Both the position numbers and the translations under genes were made by a program. The notes under the pieces were generated by a model. That model saw only the letters and a program-made list of their open reading frames with translations. It ran no database searches and was not told the DNA's origin. A stretch of DNA of 64,000 nt from Legionella taurinensis (GTDB taxonomy: Bacteria; Pseudomonadota; Gammaproteobacteria; Legionellales; Legionellaceae), in assembly GCF_900452865.1 (NCBI RefSeq), contig NZ_UGOZ01000001.1, positions 1 through 64,000 of the forward strand, read 5' to 3'. Within the stretch, counting starts at the first letter, position 1, and the number at the start of each line of letters is the position of its first letter. Shown piece after piece: positions 10,900 to 20,344 of the stretch.

Positions 10900-12456
10900 T
10901 TATAGTTCCATAACCATTATCGGCTCATGACTCGCTTCTTTTTCATGATGAGGAACCGCTTTGGCCAACAGACCGTGTCTGAGCAAGGCCTGCTGTAGCG
11001 CTTCCCCATTGACAGGGGTGCGCCAGCTGAGATTACTTTGCAGTGCGGGTGTGCTGCAGGGTGGTACAGGGATAGGCTGGCGTTCAGGATTCAACGCCTG
11101 TTCTTCGTTTTCAATGCGCAATAAATCCAGGGGTGCGAGGGGCTGCAATTGGCCATGATAGAGGTAAGGGAAAAGCCTTAATTTGGCTGCCAGTTTGAAT
11201 GCACCCCATGAGCTGGTTAATTGCGAATAACCGTGCGCACCAGGATTCTCACGCAGTTGCTGGTAATCGGAAGGCGATAATAAACGGATTTGGTTTAAAT
11301 CGTTGCGATAAAAAATTCTTTCGTTTGCATCCAGTATAAATAAGGGTTGCGGCTGTCGGTAGGTTTTGTCAACATCGGGCAGGTCTTCAAGTCCCGCATA
11401 ATTTTCCTGTGTGGGCAGTTCGCCGCCCTGGGAAACCCTTTCCAGATCGCCCAGTGATTTTTGCATGCCGCTAAGGCAGGCCACCTTATTGAAATAATTA
11501 ATGCACTCATCAAAATCACTGTCGCCCCGTGCTGCATTCGGCGCCTCTGACGGCATCGGGGTTGGGTCATAAGCCCGGGTCGTGTAGACACCGACACGGT
11601 TCAGCTCATTGTGCAGATCATTGGCAAGAATACTTCCCCATACACCAAACCGCTCCTGCAGCAGGACACGTAAATCACTGACCATGGACATATGGCCTGC
11701 CGCGAAGTGATCGGAATAATAATGGAAAGTGAATAACTCCAGTCCCAACCCCATGGCCTGATAACGGCAGGCCAGATCATTCAGTTCATCGGCAGTATAG
11801 GTTTTCTCCGCTTTCAGGGTTTCCCATAACAGGCGAGCTGACTCCTGTTTGGGAATATAATCCTGGCGGGCCGCCAATTGCTGAAACTCATAAGCAATGC
11901 GGGAAAATTCCAGAGCGAGGTGATGGCCAATGGTGTAGACGCGCACGGACCAGGGAGTAAAATGCGTTTGATTACGGTTTAACATTTCCCCATAATCTTT
12001 CACGCGTAAATAAAACATTAACTGTTTGACATAATCATTTAAAGTGTCAGAAAAGGACACATACCGTGTATTGTCAATGCGATAAATTTTATCGATATCA
12101 CTGTTTTGAACGTCGGGGGAAGCCAGATTATTATAAGCGCGCAGTAAAGCCTCTTTGTCTTCGGGCCTGACTGGTTGGCGTATCAGTTTTTTGCCTACGG
12201 ATTTGGCTTTCTGCCCATGGCATTTGGGTAAATTTAACGCCATAGACCAGGTTGGATCAGTGAAAAAATCCCCTGCCATGGCGATGACATTGCCAAAGGA
12301 TAAATTCAGATTCATGGGTTCAGGAATACCCCTATCGGAAAAGCGCATCATCTGCAAGGATAATTCCCCCTGCTTGCCTGTTTTCAGGTAAGGGTTGTTC
12401 TTAAAGCCGTTAAATTTTAAGGCATTCCCCAATTCTGTATGTTCCTTGGTATCCAC
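10900..12456 (-). CDS. plcC: Zinc metallophospholipase C, PlcC/CegC1 family
   Basis: Predicted zinc-dependent phosphatidylcholine-type phospholipase C. The family includes L. pneumophila PlcA, PlcB and the Dot/Icm effector PlcC/CegC1. The N-terminus TELGNALKFNGFKNNPY and the motif AMAGDFF (about residue 60) fit the family. The metal-binding core is visible as HHLALEFSRIAYE near residue 178 and SDHFAAGHMS near 247, followed by LLQERFGVWG. There is no signal peptide, as expected for a Dot/Icm substrate, and the tail is Glu-rich (HHEKEASHEP). GTG at 12456 was chosen because AGGAG lies 7 bases upstream; the TTG two codons earlier is too close to it. The gene lies in the hflX neighbourhood, where I recall cegC1 (lpg0012). 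Confidence 0.82.
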   Translation of the reverse strand: MDTKEHTELGNALKFNGFKNNPYLKTGKQGELSLQMMRFSDRGIPEPMNLNLSFGNVIAMAGDFFTDPTWSMALNLPKCHGQKAKSVGKKLIRQPVRPEDKEALLRAYNNLASPDVQNSDIDKIYRIDNTRYVSFSDTLNDYVKQLMFYLRVKDYGEMLNRNQTHFTPWSVRVYTIGHHLALEFSRIAYEFQQLAARQDYIPKQESARLLWETLKAEKTYTADELNDLACRYQAMGLGLELFTFHYYSDHFAAGHMSMVSDLRVLLQERFGVWGSILANDLHNELNRVGVYTTRAYDPTPMPSEAPNAARGDSDFDECINYFNKVACLSGMQKSLGDLERVSQGGELPTQENYAGLEDLPDVDKTYRQPQPLFILDANERIFYRNDLNQIRLLSPSDYQQLRENPGAHGYSQLTSSWGAFKLAAKLRLFPYLYHGQLQPLAPLDLLRIENEEQALNPERQPIPVPPCSTPALQSNLSWRTPVNGEALQQALLRHGLLAKAVPHHEKEASHEPIMVMEL

Positions 12457-12654
12457 AGACAAACTCCTTTTGTTGTTGAATAAAATAACCGCCGGTGATG
12501 CGGTTGGGATGGGTGGGCGACTCCCAGATAAGTAAGCATAGAACAGGCTCTTTAAAACGGCAAAAGGACAAGGATGAATAAATCAGCGCTCAGGGATCCC
12601 TAAATGGATGTTTTTAAACTATGCTAAAGTCATTTGGATTGAAGCGAGAAACCA

Positions 12655-13488
12655 ATGAATCAAATCGCAGTAAAAGAACGCCTGCAGGGCACGTTGATGC
12701 GAGAGGGTGCGGGAGTTAAACTGTTTCGTTATATCGGGGCTGACAGACAAAACCCGTACGAACCGTTTTTATTATTTGATTTTTTTGACAGCGACAATCC
12801 CCTGGATTTTATCGCGGGGTTTCCGCCTCACCCTCACCGCGGCTTTGAAACCGTGACCTACCTGCTCGACGGACAGATTGCCCATGAAGACAATCATGGC
12901 CGGCGCGGCTTGATTGGGCCTGGTGATGTGCAATGGATGACCGCCGGTAAAGGCATCATTCATTCGGAGATGCCTCAACAGGGCAATGGCCGCCTGACAG
13001 GTTTACAGTTGTGGCTTAATCTGCCGGCGGCCAGTAAGTGGGTTGAGCCGAATTATCAGGAGTTTACTGCTGACGAACTGCCTGTGGAAGCGTTGCCGGC
13101 AGGCGGACAAATCAAAGTGATTGCCGGAGAAACCCTGCGCGGTAGCCGATCGCCTATCCACGGCATAGCCACCCAGCCTTTGTTTCTTGATATTTCCCTC
13201 GCGGCGGGACAAGCGGTGAATGAGGTCGTTGCAGAAGACCATCAGGCGTTGCTTTTTGTTTTGAAAGGCCAATTGGCTGTCGACAGCGAGACGGTGGCCG
13301 CTCATACCCTGGCTGTATTAAGTGAAGGGACGGCATTGCGGTTGCAGGCGATGGATGAAGAGACACGCTGTTTACTCATCACCGCAAAAAAACTGCATGA
13401 GCCAATTGCCCGACTAGGGCCTTTTGTAATGAACACCCAGGAGGAAGTCATGCAGGCCCTTGATGATTTCCGCAATCAGCGTTTTTAA
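12655..13488 (+). CDS. Pirin family protein
   Basis: Bicupin protein of 277 residues. The N-terminal cupin carries the pirin metal-binding signature HPHRGFETVTYLLDG near residue 59, with HSEMPQ near 103; these supply the three His and one Glu that bind iron in pirins. Some bacterial pirins have quercetinase activity and others act as regulators, so the role here is undefined. The neighbouring wrbA starts 14 bases downstream with an AGGAGG site, suggesting one transcript and a link to quinone or redox metabolism. Confidence 0.92.
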   Translation: MNQIAVKERLQGTLMREGAGVKLFRYIGADRQNPYEPFLLFDFFDSDNPLDFIAGFPPHPHRGFETVTYLLDGQIAHEDNHGRRGLIGPGDVQWMTAGKGIIHSEMPQQGNGRLTGLQLWLNLPAASKWVEPNYQEFTADELPVEALPAGGQIKVIAGETLRGSRSPIHGIATQPLFLDISLAAGQAVNEVVAEDHQALLFVLKGQLAVDSETVAAHTLAVLSEGTALRLQAMDEETRCLLITAKKLHEPIARLGPFVMNTQEEVMQALDDFRNQRF

Positions 13489-13502
13489 CTCAGGAGGAGT
13501 GA

Positions 13503-14102
13503 ATGGCAAAGGTATTGATTCTTTATTATTCCAGTTACGGTCATGTTGAAACCATGGCTTACGAAGTGGAAAAGGGCGTTAAGGAGGTGGATGGGGTTAC
13601 GGTGGTTGTCAAACGTGTCCCGGAAACCATGCCGGAGGAGGTAGCTAAAAAAGCCGGTGTCAAACTGAATCAGGCAGCTCCCGTGGCTACACCCCAGGAA
13701 CTGACGGATTACGATGCCATTATTTTTGGTAGCCCAACCCGTTTTGGTAATATGGCGGCGCAGATGCGCAATTTTCTTGACCAGACCGGCGGCATGTGGG
13801 TAAAAGGCGGCTTGATTGGAAAAGTCGGCAGCGTGTTTGTGTCGACAGGCACGGGCGGCGGCAATGAGTCGACCATTATGTCGTTCTGGAATACCCTGGT
13901 GCATCACGGCATGGTCCTCGTGGGGGTGCCCTACTCGGAATCGGCTTTGACCGACTTAAGCCAGATGCGCGGCGGTTCGCCCTTTGGCGCCGGAACCATT
14001 GCCGGTTCGGATGGTAAATTGACACCCAACGCCATTGAACTGACAATTGCACGCGCCCAGGGACGGCATGTGGCCTCGCTGGCCAAGCGCCTGTTTGGCT
14101 GA
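13503..14102 (+). CDS. wrbA: NAD(P)H:quinone oxidoreductase WrbA
   Basis: Flavodoxin-like FMN enzyme that reduces quinones by two electrons, avoiding semiquinones. Length 199 residues is typical. The FMN phosphate loop [12 protein letters not shown] is at the N-terminus, and the family motifs [19 protein letters not shown] and [12 protein letters not shown] follow in order. CAGGAGGAG precedes the ATG with suitable spacing, and the gene follows pirin by 14 bases. Confidence 0.95.
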   Translation: MAKVLILYYSSYGHVETMAYEVEKGVKEVDGVTVVVKRVPETMPEEVAKKAGVKLNQAAPVATPQELTDYDAIIFGSPTRFGNMAAQMRNFLDQTGGMWVKGGLIGKVGSVFVSTGTGGGNESTIMSFWNTLVHHGMVLVGVPYSESALTDLSQMRGGSPFGAGTIAGSDGKLTPNAIELTIARAQGRHVASLAKRLFG

Positions 14103-14273
14103 AGAACGGGTTGTTTTTTGCATTTATCGCGCACAATTTGCCCATTAGGTTATTTGCTGGCATGGCCAAATGATGTATAATCACTGGTCATTCCGGCATA
14201 TCAATGGCTAATTTAGCTTTTCTTTGCCAATTGATAAGGCTTAAGTTAACTTTTTAATGGCTTTGTGCGTCTG

Positions 14274-15176
14274 ATGGCAATTCCTTTTATTATTTTTACC
14301 ATTCTACTTTTAAGCGTGATTTGCGTTGCCGCCATGCTGTATCGTCTGTATACCCAGCCTAAAGTCTCTCTGTCCATCCTGGATTACATCAAACTGCTGG
14401 CAAGCGGGATTATTGCCTTCATTGCCGATACCCTGGGAGTGGGCAGCTTTGCGGTGAATGTGGCTCTTGCCAAGTTTTTAGGCACTTTTCCCGACGATGA
14501 ATTACCCGCGGTGAACAATGGCGCCCAGGTTATTCCGGGTACTATTGAATCGCTGTTTTTCATGCAGATGATTGATGTCAATCTGACGACCTTAATCACC
14601 CTCGTTTCCGGCGCCTGTTTAGGCGGATTAATCGGCGGTGCGGTGGTAAGCCGGCTCAGTAAACAAGCCATTCGTCTTGCCATGATGTGTTGCTTTCCCT
14701 TATTAATCGCGCTGCTGATTTGCCATCAATTGCGCCTTATTCCTTTTGGCGGGGATGCGGTGGATTTACATACCTATAAGTTGTTTATCGGCTTTCTGGC
14801 CATGATTGTCTGCGGCGCGTTGACTTCCGTAGGCATTGGCCTCTTTGTCATGGTGCAAAGCGTGTTATTTTTATTGAATGTTTCACCGGTGGTCGCCTTC
14901 CCCATCATGACCACGGCCGGAGCAATGCAGCAGCCTCTTACCACGCTGGTTTTTTTGCAACACGATAAAATTCCGATGAAAAAGACGCTGGTGTTAAGTT
15001 TAGCCGGTTGCATTGGGGTTCTTGTCACCATTCCGGTATTTACGTCGCTAACGGTGACCTGGCTGCATTCATTATTGCTGGTTATTTTAATTTATAATCT
15101 TTATGCTATCAGCCGTACCTATTTTCAAAACCGCACGCAGGCGCGCAGCCAGGAATTGCTGATGTCGTGCACCTGA
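14274..15176 (+). CDS. TauE/SafE-like membrane permease
   Basis: Integral membrane protein of about 300 residues with roughly eight hydrophobic segments. The duplicated TauE/SafE pattern is visible in LASGIIAFIADTLGVGSFA near the N-terminus and a related stretch near residue 185. Members export sulfite, sulfoacetate or other anions; the substrate here cannot be deduced. GTG 14265 is an alternative start three codons upstream; neither has a strong ribosome-binding site. The gene stands alone between wrbA and a GDSL lipase. Confidence 0.7.
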   Translation: MAIPFIIFTILLLSVICVAAMLYRLYTQPKVSLSILDYIKLLASGIIAFIADTLGVGSFAVNVALAKFLGTFPDDELPAVNNGAQVIPGTIESLFFMQMIDVNLTTLITLVSGACLGGLIGGAVVSRLSKQAIRLAMMCCFPLLIALLICHQLRLIPFGGDAVDLHTYKLFIGFLAMIVCGALTSVGIGLFVMVQSVLFLLNVSPVVAFPIMTTAGAMQQPLTTLVFLQHDKIPMKKTLVLSLAGCIGVLVTIPVFTSLTVTWLHSLLLVILIYNLYAISRTYFQNRTQARSQELLMSCT

Positions 15177-15212
15177 GCCCGTTAATTTTGGATACGCTTT
15201 AAGGACGAAGTC

Positions 15213-16289
15213 ATGAAAAAAATTGCAAGCATTGTAGCCGCTATCCTGTTAAGTTTTTCCAGTCATGCCCTAAATAACCGCTTCGATACCATGGTTATTT
15301 TTGGGGACAGCATGTCTGACAATGGCAATATTTACCGCTTTCTCTGGCACTATCTGCCGGCATCCCCCCCTTATTATGACGGCCGCTTTTCCAATGGACC
15401 TTTATGGGTGGAATACCTCTATCAACATTATTTCCCCACGGACTACACCGCAGGCTTTCAGGATTACGCCGTTGGCGGTGCGGGGGCGGTCTTGTCCTAC
15501 AAGGAAAACCTGCCGTTCACCTTGACGTTTGAGCTCGATAATTACCTGTATTGGCATACCTATGGGCGTAAGGAAACCACGTTGTATACCTTGTGGATTG
15601 GTGCGAATAATTATTTGAATGGCCCGACCAATGTCGAACCATTAACGGATGGGGTGGTGGCAGCCATTGGTTCGGTAGCCGAGCGGCTTATCAGCTATGG
15701 CGGCAACAAATTTTTAATCGTGAACCTGCCAGACATCGGTCATGCCCCGTTTGCCCGGGAAAACAGCAATGAAGAGTTACTGACGTTATTGACCGTGACT
15801 CACAACCGCAAATTGAAAGCGGAAGTGGAGCGGTTGAAAGCAAAATACCCGGATGTGACGTTCATCTATTTTGATATTTACAGCTATTTTGTTGATGCCA
15901 CCCAGCATGCCAATGATTATGGATTAACCAATACCGAGGAGCCCTGTTATCTGGGGGGGTATACCGGCTGGGTGAAGGCTTTGCTGCCTGATGAGGATGA
16001 ATTACTTGAAAACATGAGGAAACGTTATCCTAAGCTTACCGAACAGCAGTGGTTAATGATAAACTCCAATCCCGAGTTGCATGAAGCCATGCTAACCGAT
16101 TATGTGCATGCGTTACTTCCCGCTCGACTTCAGGATGAACCTTTACAATGCGACGGCTACCTTTTCTGGGATCGTGTTCATCCGACCACGACTGTGCACC
16201 GTTTTATTGCTGACAAGGTAAAGGAACTCATTGATGATGCGGGTTTGTTGGCGGTATTGCCTGACAACGAGATGAAGAAGGCCAGTTGA
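15213..16289 (+). CDS. Secreted GDSL lysophospholipase/acyltransferase, PlaA/PlaC/PlaD type
   Basis: Secreted lipolytic enzyme of 358 residues. It has a signal peptide ending near residue 19 (FSSHA), block I FGDSMSDNGN with the nucleophilic Ser, block II (AVGGAGA, Gly), block III (WIGANNYLNG, Asn) and block V DRVHPTTTVH with the catalytic Asp and His. The PPYYDGRFSNGPLWVE stretch is characteristic of Legionella PlaA-like enzymes, which act on lysophospholipids or transfer acyl chains to cholesterol. Sec export followed by type II secretion is likely from family behaviour. The stop overlaps the darP start (TGATG). Confidence 0.88.
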   Translation: MKKIASIVAAILLSFSSHALNNRFDTMVIFGDSMSDNGNIYRFLWHYLPASPPYYDGRFSNGPLWVEYLYQHYFPTDYTAGFQDYAVGGAGAVLSYKENLPFTLTFELDNYLYWHTYGRKETTLYTLWIGANNYLNGPTNVEPLTDGVVAAIGSVAERLISYGGNKFLIVNLPDIGHAPFARENSNEELLTLLTVTHNRKLKAEVERLKAKYPDVTFIYFDIYSYFVDATQHANDYGLTNTEEPCYLGGYTGWVKALLPDEDELLENMRKRYPKLTEQQWLMINSNPELHEAMLTDYVHALLPARLQDEPLQCDGYLFWDRVHPTTTVHRFIADKVKELIDDAGLLAVLPDNEMKKAS

Positions 16290-16765
16290 TGGAAGAGTCG
16301 AAAAGTAAATCACAAAAAAAACGCGAGGCGGATGCATTACAGAAATTGGGTGTGGAATTAATTGGCTTAAGCCAGGCCAAACTGGATCAATTGCCCCTGC
16401 CGCCCAATTTGCGGCAGGCCATTATGGACGCCAAAACGATCAGGAGCCATGGGGCAATCCGCCGTCAGGCCCAACTGATTGGTAAATTAATGCGTGCGGC
16501 GGACAATGAAGCCATTGCCACGGCCTATAATCAATTTATTGAGGAAGACAATGCCAGGACGGCTGCGTTTCACGAGTTGGAGCAATGGCGCGATCGCTTG
16601 ATTACGGAAGGCAAGGACGCCCTTACGCAATTTATTGATTGCTACCATCCAGAGGATGTACAGCAGCTTCGCCAATTGGTTAAAAAAGCCATTGAAGAAC
16701 GGGATAAGGACACCCATGCCGGTGCATCGAAAGCATTATTTCGTTTTCTAAGGTCCTGTTTATAA
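16289..16765 (+). CDS. darP: Ribosome biogenesis factor DarP (YjgA, DUF615)
   Basis: Small protein that joins pre-50S particles late in large-subunit assembly. The 158 residues are hydrophilic and helical, and the core ELIGLSQAKLDQLPLPPNLRQAI matches the family's central region in its KLDxLPLP pattern. The ATG at 16289 overlaps the stop of the GDSL lipase gene. The stop overlaps the rlmKL start (TAATG), linking it to another 50S-related gene. Confidence 0.9.
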   Translation: MEESKSKSQKKREADALQKLGVELIGLSQAKLDQLPLPPNLRQAIMDAKTIRSHGAIRRQAQLIGKLMRAADNEAIATAYNQFIEEDNARTAAFHELEQWRDRLITEGKDALTQFIDCYHPEDVQQLRQLVKKAIEERDKDTHAGASKALFRFLRSCL

Positions 16766-18879
16766 TGAATTATTCTCTTTTTATCAGCTGTGCGAAAGGG
16801 CTTGAATACCTGCTTGAAGACGAAGTCCGTCAGCTGGGTTTGCACGTGGAGCGTGTGAGTCCCCAGGGGGTTTTTGGTGAGGGCAGTCTCGCGGTGATTT
16901 ATCAGCTGTGCATCTGGTCACGTCTTGCCAACCGCGTGCATTTGCTGCTTTTTAGCGGGGAAGCTCATAATGAGCAAAGCCTGTATCAATTGTGCTATCA
17001 ATTCCCCTGGCAGACAGTATTTACCGTGGATAAAACGCTGGCCATAGAATTTCATGGTTCCTCCGCCCACATCCGTAATTCCATGTTTGGCGCGCAGGTG
17101 ATTAAAGATGCCATTGTCGATCATTTCCGCAAACAACAGGGTCAACGTCCATCCATAGACCGGGAGCAGGCTCATATTCGCCTGCAGGCTCACTTAAAAC
17201 AGGATCAGGTGACAGTGAGCCTGGATTTAACCGGTTACAGCCTTCATCAGCGCGGTTACCGGACTCAGGCTGGGGAAGCGCCGCTGAAGGAAACGGTGGC
17301 TGCCGCCATGCTGCTTCGCGCCAAGTGGCCGCAGCTTGCAGCAAAAGGCTATGCGTTCCATGATCCTTTTTGCGGCTCAGGCACATTGGTGATCGAAGCC
17401 GCCATGATGGCCAGCCACATTGCCCCCGGCTTATTAAGGCAGGATCAATCCTTAATTCATTGGGTTCAACACCAGCCGTCCCTGTGGGATAAGTTGCGGG
17501 CCCAGGCCCTGCAGCAGGTTAAACCGCCTAAAGTAAGCATCAAGGGAACGGATAACAGCAGTAAAATGATTAACCTCGCTCGTGCCAATGCCGAGCATGC
17601 GGGCGTGTCACGCCTGGTAGAGTTTGCGGTGCAGGCTATTGCGGAGATTCGTCCGGCCAGCAGCAATGGCTTATTATTATGTAACCCGCCCTATGGTGAG
17701 CGTTTAGGAGAAAGCACGCAGCTTATTCCCCTTTATCAACAACTAGGGGCAACCTGGCATGCTCATTTCAAGGGATGGGAAGCGGCGTTGATTACATCCA
17801 ATCCCTTACTGGCTAAGGCGACGGGATTGCGCTCCAGTAAGCAATACACGCTTTTCAATGGCGCGCTCGAATGCAAACTGTACTGCATGAGCTTAAGCGA
17901 GAGCAACCTGCTTAAAAAGACTACCGGGGATGAACTTTCCGGTGGGGCGCAAATGTTCGCCAACCGCTTAAAAAAGAATGCACAACACCTGCAAAAATGG
18001 GCAAAGCGCAATCACATCAGTTGTTACCGAGTGTATGATGCCGATTTGCCGGAATACAATTTTGGCATTGATTTATACAATGACTATGCCGTTTTGCAGG
18101 AGTATGCTGCGCCAGCTTCTATCGCTGCCCACAAGGCTGAAAAGCGGGGGCTCGAAGTCATGCAGGTTGTGCCGCAGGTTTTGAATGTGTCCAATGACAA
18201 ACTGATTGTTAAACAGCGCAAACAGCAAAAAGGCAGTAACCAGTATCAAAAAATGGGTGAGTTTAAGCGAACCCTGACCGTCACCGAAGGACGGGCAAAA
18301 TTCATTGTCAATTTATACGATTACCTCGATACCGGATTATTTCTGGATCATCGTCCGTTACGACTGCGTTTTTCCCAGCTGCCGGCAGGTACGCGTTTCC
18401 TAAACTGTTTTTGTTACACGGCCACGGCCAGTGTGCAGGCGGCCTTAGCTGGCGCCATCACCACCAGCGTGGATTTATCCAATACCTATCTGAAATGGGC
18501 GCAGGACAATTTTAAGCTCAACCACCTTGATCTGTCCCGGCATCAACTGGTGCAATTTGATTGCCTTGAATGGTTGAAAATGGCCCGGGATCGCTATGAT
18601 GTGATTTTCCTTGATCCGCCGAGTTTTTCCAATTCCAAACGCATGGCGACGACCCTGGATATCCAGCGCGATCACGAGATGCTGATTCATGCTGCCATGC
18701 GCCTGTTAAACCCGGGGGGAAGCCTCTATTTTTCCACCAATTTAAGGCAATTTAAATTGTCGCCCATGCTAAACGGCCAGTATGCGGTAAGGGACATTTC
18801 CACTGAAACCATTGATGAGGATTTCAAGCGGAACAAACGCATTCATCAATGCTTCCTGATTGAAAAAAAGCAGGCTTGA
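16765..18879 (+). CDS. rlmKL: Bifunctional 23S rRNA methyltransferase RlmKL
   Basis: Fused enzyme making m2G2445 (RlmL half) and m7G2069 (RlmK half) in 23S rRNA. At 704 residues it is full length. It has an N-terminal ferredoxin-like/THUMP region, the first methyltransferase with DPFCGSGTLVIEAAM near residue 205 and the catalytic LLCNPPYGERLG near 309, then the second SAM domain with DVIFLDPPSFSNSKR near 612. The start overlaps the darP stop. The convergent tolC-like gene ends 16 bases downstream with no obvious terminator between. Confidence 0.96.
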   Translation: MNYSLFISCAKGLEYLLEDEVRQLGLHVERVSPQGVFGEGSLAVIYQLCIWSRLANRVHLLLFSGEAHNEQSLYQLCYQFPWQTVFTVDKTLAIEFHGSSAHIRNSMFGAQVIKDAIVDHFRKQQGQRPSIDREQAHIRLQAHLKQDQVTVSLDLTGYSLHQRGYRTQAGEAPLKETVAAAMLLRAKWPQLAAKGYAFHDPFCGSGTLVIEAAMMASHIAPGLLRQDQSLIHWVQHQPSLWDKLRAQALQQVKPPKVSIKGTDNSSKMINLARANAEHAGVSRLVEFAVQAIAEIRPASSNGLLLCNPPYGERLGESTQLIPLYQQLGATWHAHFKGWEAALITSNPLLAKATGLRSSKQYTLFNGALECKLYCMSLSESNLLKKTTGDELSGGAQMFANRLKKNAQHLQKWAKRNHISCYRVYDADLPEYNFGIDLYNDYAVLQEYAAPASIAAHKAEKRGLEVMQVVPQVLNVSNDKLIVKQRKQQKGSNQYQKMGEFKRTLTVTEGRAKFIVNLYDYLDTGLFLDHRPLRLRFSQLPAGTRFLNCFCYTATASVQAALAGAITTSVDLSNTYLKWAQDNFKLNHLDLSRHQLVQFDCLEWLKMARDRYDVIFLDPPSFSNSKRMATTLDIQRDHEMLIHAAMRLLNPGGSLYFSTNLRQFKLSPMLNGQYAVRDISTETIDEDFKRNKRIHQCFLIEKKQA

Positions 18880-18895
18880 TGCCTTTCGCATCGGA

Positions 18896-20344
18896 TTATT
18901 TATCCCCTGCGCCGGTTTTCTGTTTACACGGCTTGCAGGGGCAGGGTGTAAGGTGTGCAGTAGCAAAAAAGCGCACTTTTGCCTTGAGTTCTTCAACAAT
19001 CGCTTGCGCATGCAAGGTATTGAGGGCTATTTGCGTGGTTGTTTGTTCGCGTTGATTGACTAAAAAAAGCGTGCTATCACCCTCATAAAATTTTTTGGCT
19101 TCGCCCTGTTGTACTTTTTGCGCCAGTCTCAATTCCCGGGTTAAAAGTGTGATTTGTTGAATTCCCCGCCGAATGCCAATGCGCATGTTTAAATAATCAT
19201 TGTGCAACTGGTCATAAAAAAAACGTCTTGCGACTCTGATCTGGCGTAATTCGCTTTCCGCCTGAATTAAATCGCCCTTAGCCTGCCTTTGCAACAAGGG
19301 AAATTTAAAGGAGACGCCGACCATGGCGGCCTGGGGAATCAATAAAGGGTCTCCGCCGGTGCCGTTTTGCTTGAACGTGTAGGCGGTGGCATCCAGCTGG
19401 GGTAACAGTGCATTTCTTGCCAAATCACGCTTTAATTTGACGATATGGGAGTAATTAGTGAGCTTTTTAAGCTCAGGATGTTGGTGAAGCGGTACGGGGC
19501 TTTTAGTCAGCGGTGTAGAGGCCTGGACCAACGAAGGCACGGTGTATTCTCTCGGAATGACTGGTTTGCCCTTGTCATTGCGATAATAAAGCGACAGATT
19601 CACGCTGGCCTGTTCGAATAACATTCGGCCCTGGTTCAGCAGTTGCTCCCTTTGGAGTATCTGCTGTCGATTTTCACTGATGGCCAGCGTGGGCAAATCG
19701 CCCTGTTGTGCCTGCTGCTCAATGGCATGCTGGCGTTGTTTTGCCAAGTGCAGCAGTTGTTCAAATGTCTTTAATTGCAGTCCTGCTTCTACCCATTGCC
19801 AGTAAGCCTGGATGGCTTCCTGGTAGATTTTAATTCTTACAGCTTCAGCATCCTGTTGTTTCATGAGAATCAATTCGGCGGAGGAAAGTAAGGCCGTGCG
19901 CTGTTTATCAATTAACCGATCACGAAGCAAAGGCAGTGATAATCCTGCCCGGTATTCACCGCCTGAGTTGGTTAAATAATTTTTATAGTAAATGGGCCAA
20001 TCCCCCTCCCCCTTACGGTAGCCCGCAAAAAGTTTGACGCCATTGTAAAAGGTAGGCACGGTAAACTGCGTATCGCCATAATTGTTGATGTAGCCGCCAG
20101 CCGGTTGGGAGCGGGTGATGGCTTTAAGCTCCGGATCAAATTGACCATGGGCTTTGATTAACTCACCCTGTGCTTTTGCGATGTCAAGGCGGGCAATTTT
20201 CACCTGCGGGTAATGGTGATTAATGCTTTGCAGTACGTCAACTAAATGGAGCATGCGGGGTTTTTGCAACGCATGGGCGCCGTGGGGAATTAGAAGGACA
20301 CCTAGTCCTGCCAACGCTAATAGAACCTGATTCTTAACGATCAT
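18896..20344 (-). CDS. TolC-family outer membrane protein
   Basis: Outer membrane channel component of 482 residues, with an N-terminal signal peptide ending near AHA (residue 25) and two long coiled-coil halves typical of the outer membrane efflux family. Its ATG overlaps the stop of the HlyD-like gene (ATGA), so the three genes 22907-18896 form one translationally coupled operon. The partner ABC protein lacks ATPase motifs, making this an unusual type I secretion set. The tail contains CPCKPCKQK, a Cys-rich end that is odd for this family. Confidence 0.85.
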   Translation of the reverse strand: MIVKNQVLLALAGLGVLLIPHGAHALQKPRMLHLVDVLQSINHHYPQVKIARLDIAKAQGELIKAHGQFDPELKAITRSQPAGGYINNYGDTQFTVPTFYNGVKLFAGYRKGEGDWPIYYKNYLTNSGGEYRAGLSLPLLRDRLIDKQRTALLSSAELILMKQQDAEAVRIKIYQEAIQAYWQWVEAGLQLKTFEQLLHLAKQRQHAIEQQAQQGDLPTLAISENRQQILQREQLLNQGRMLFEQASVNLSLYYRNDKGKPVIPREYTVPSLVQASTPLTKSPVPLHQHPELKKLTNYSHIVKLKRDLARNALLPQLDATAYTFKQNGTGGDPLLIPQAAMVGVSFKFPLLQRQAKGDLIQAESELRQIRVARRFFYDQLHNDYLNMRIGIRRGIQQITLLTRELRLAQKVQQGEAKKFYEGDSTLFLVNQREQTTTQIALNTLHAQAIVEELKAKVRFFATAHLTPCPCKPCKQKTGAGDK

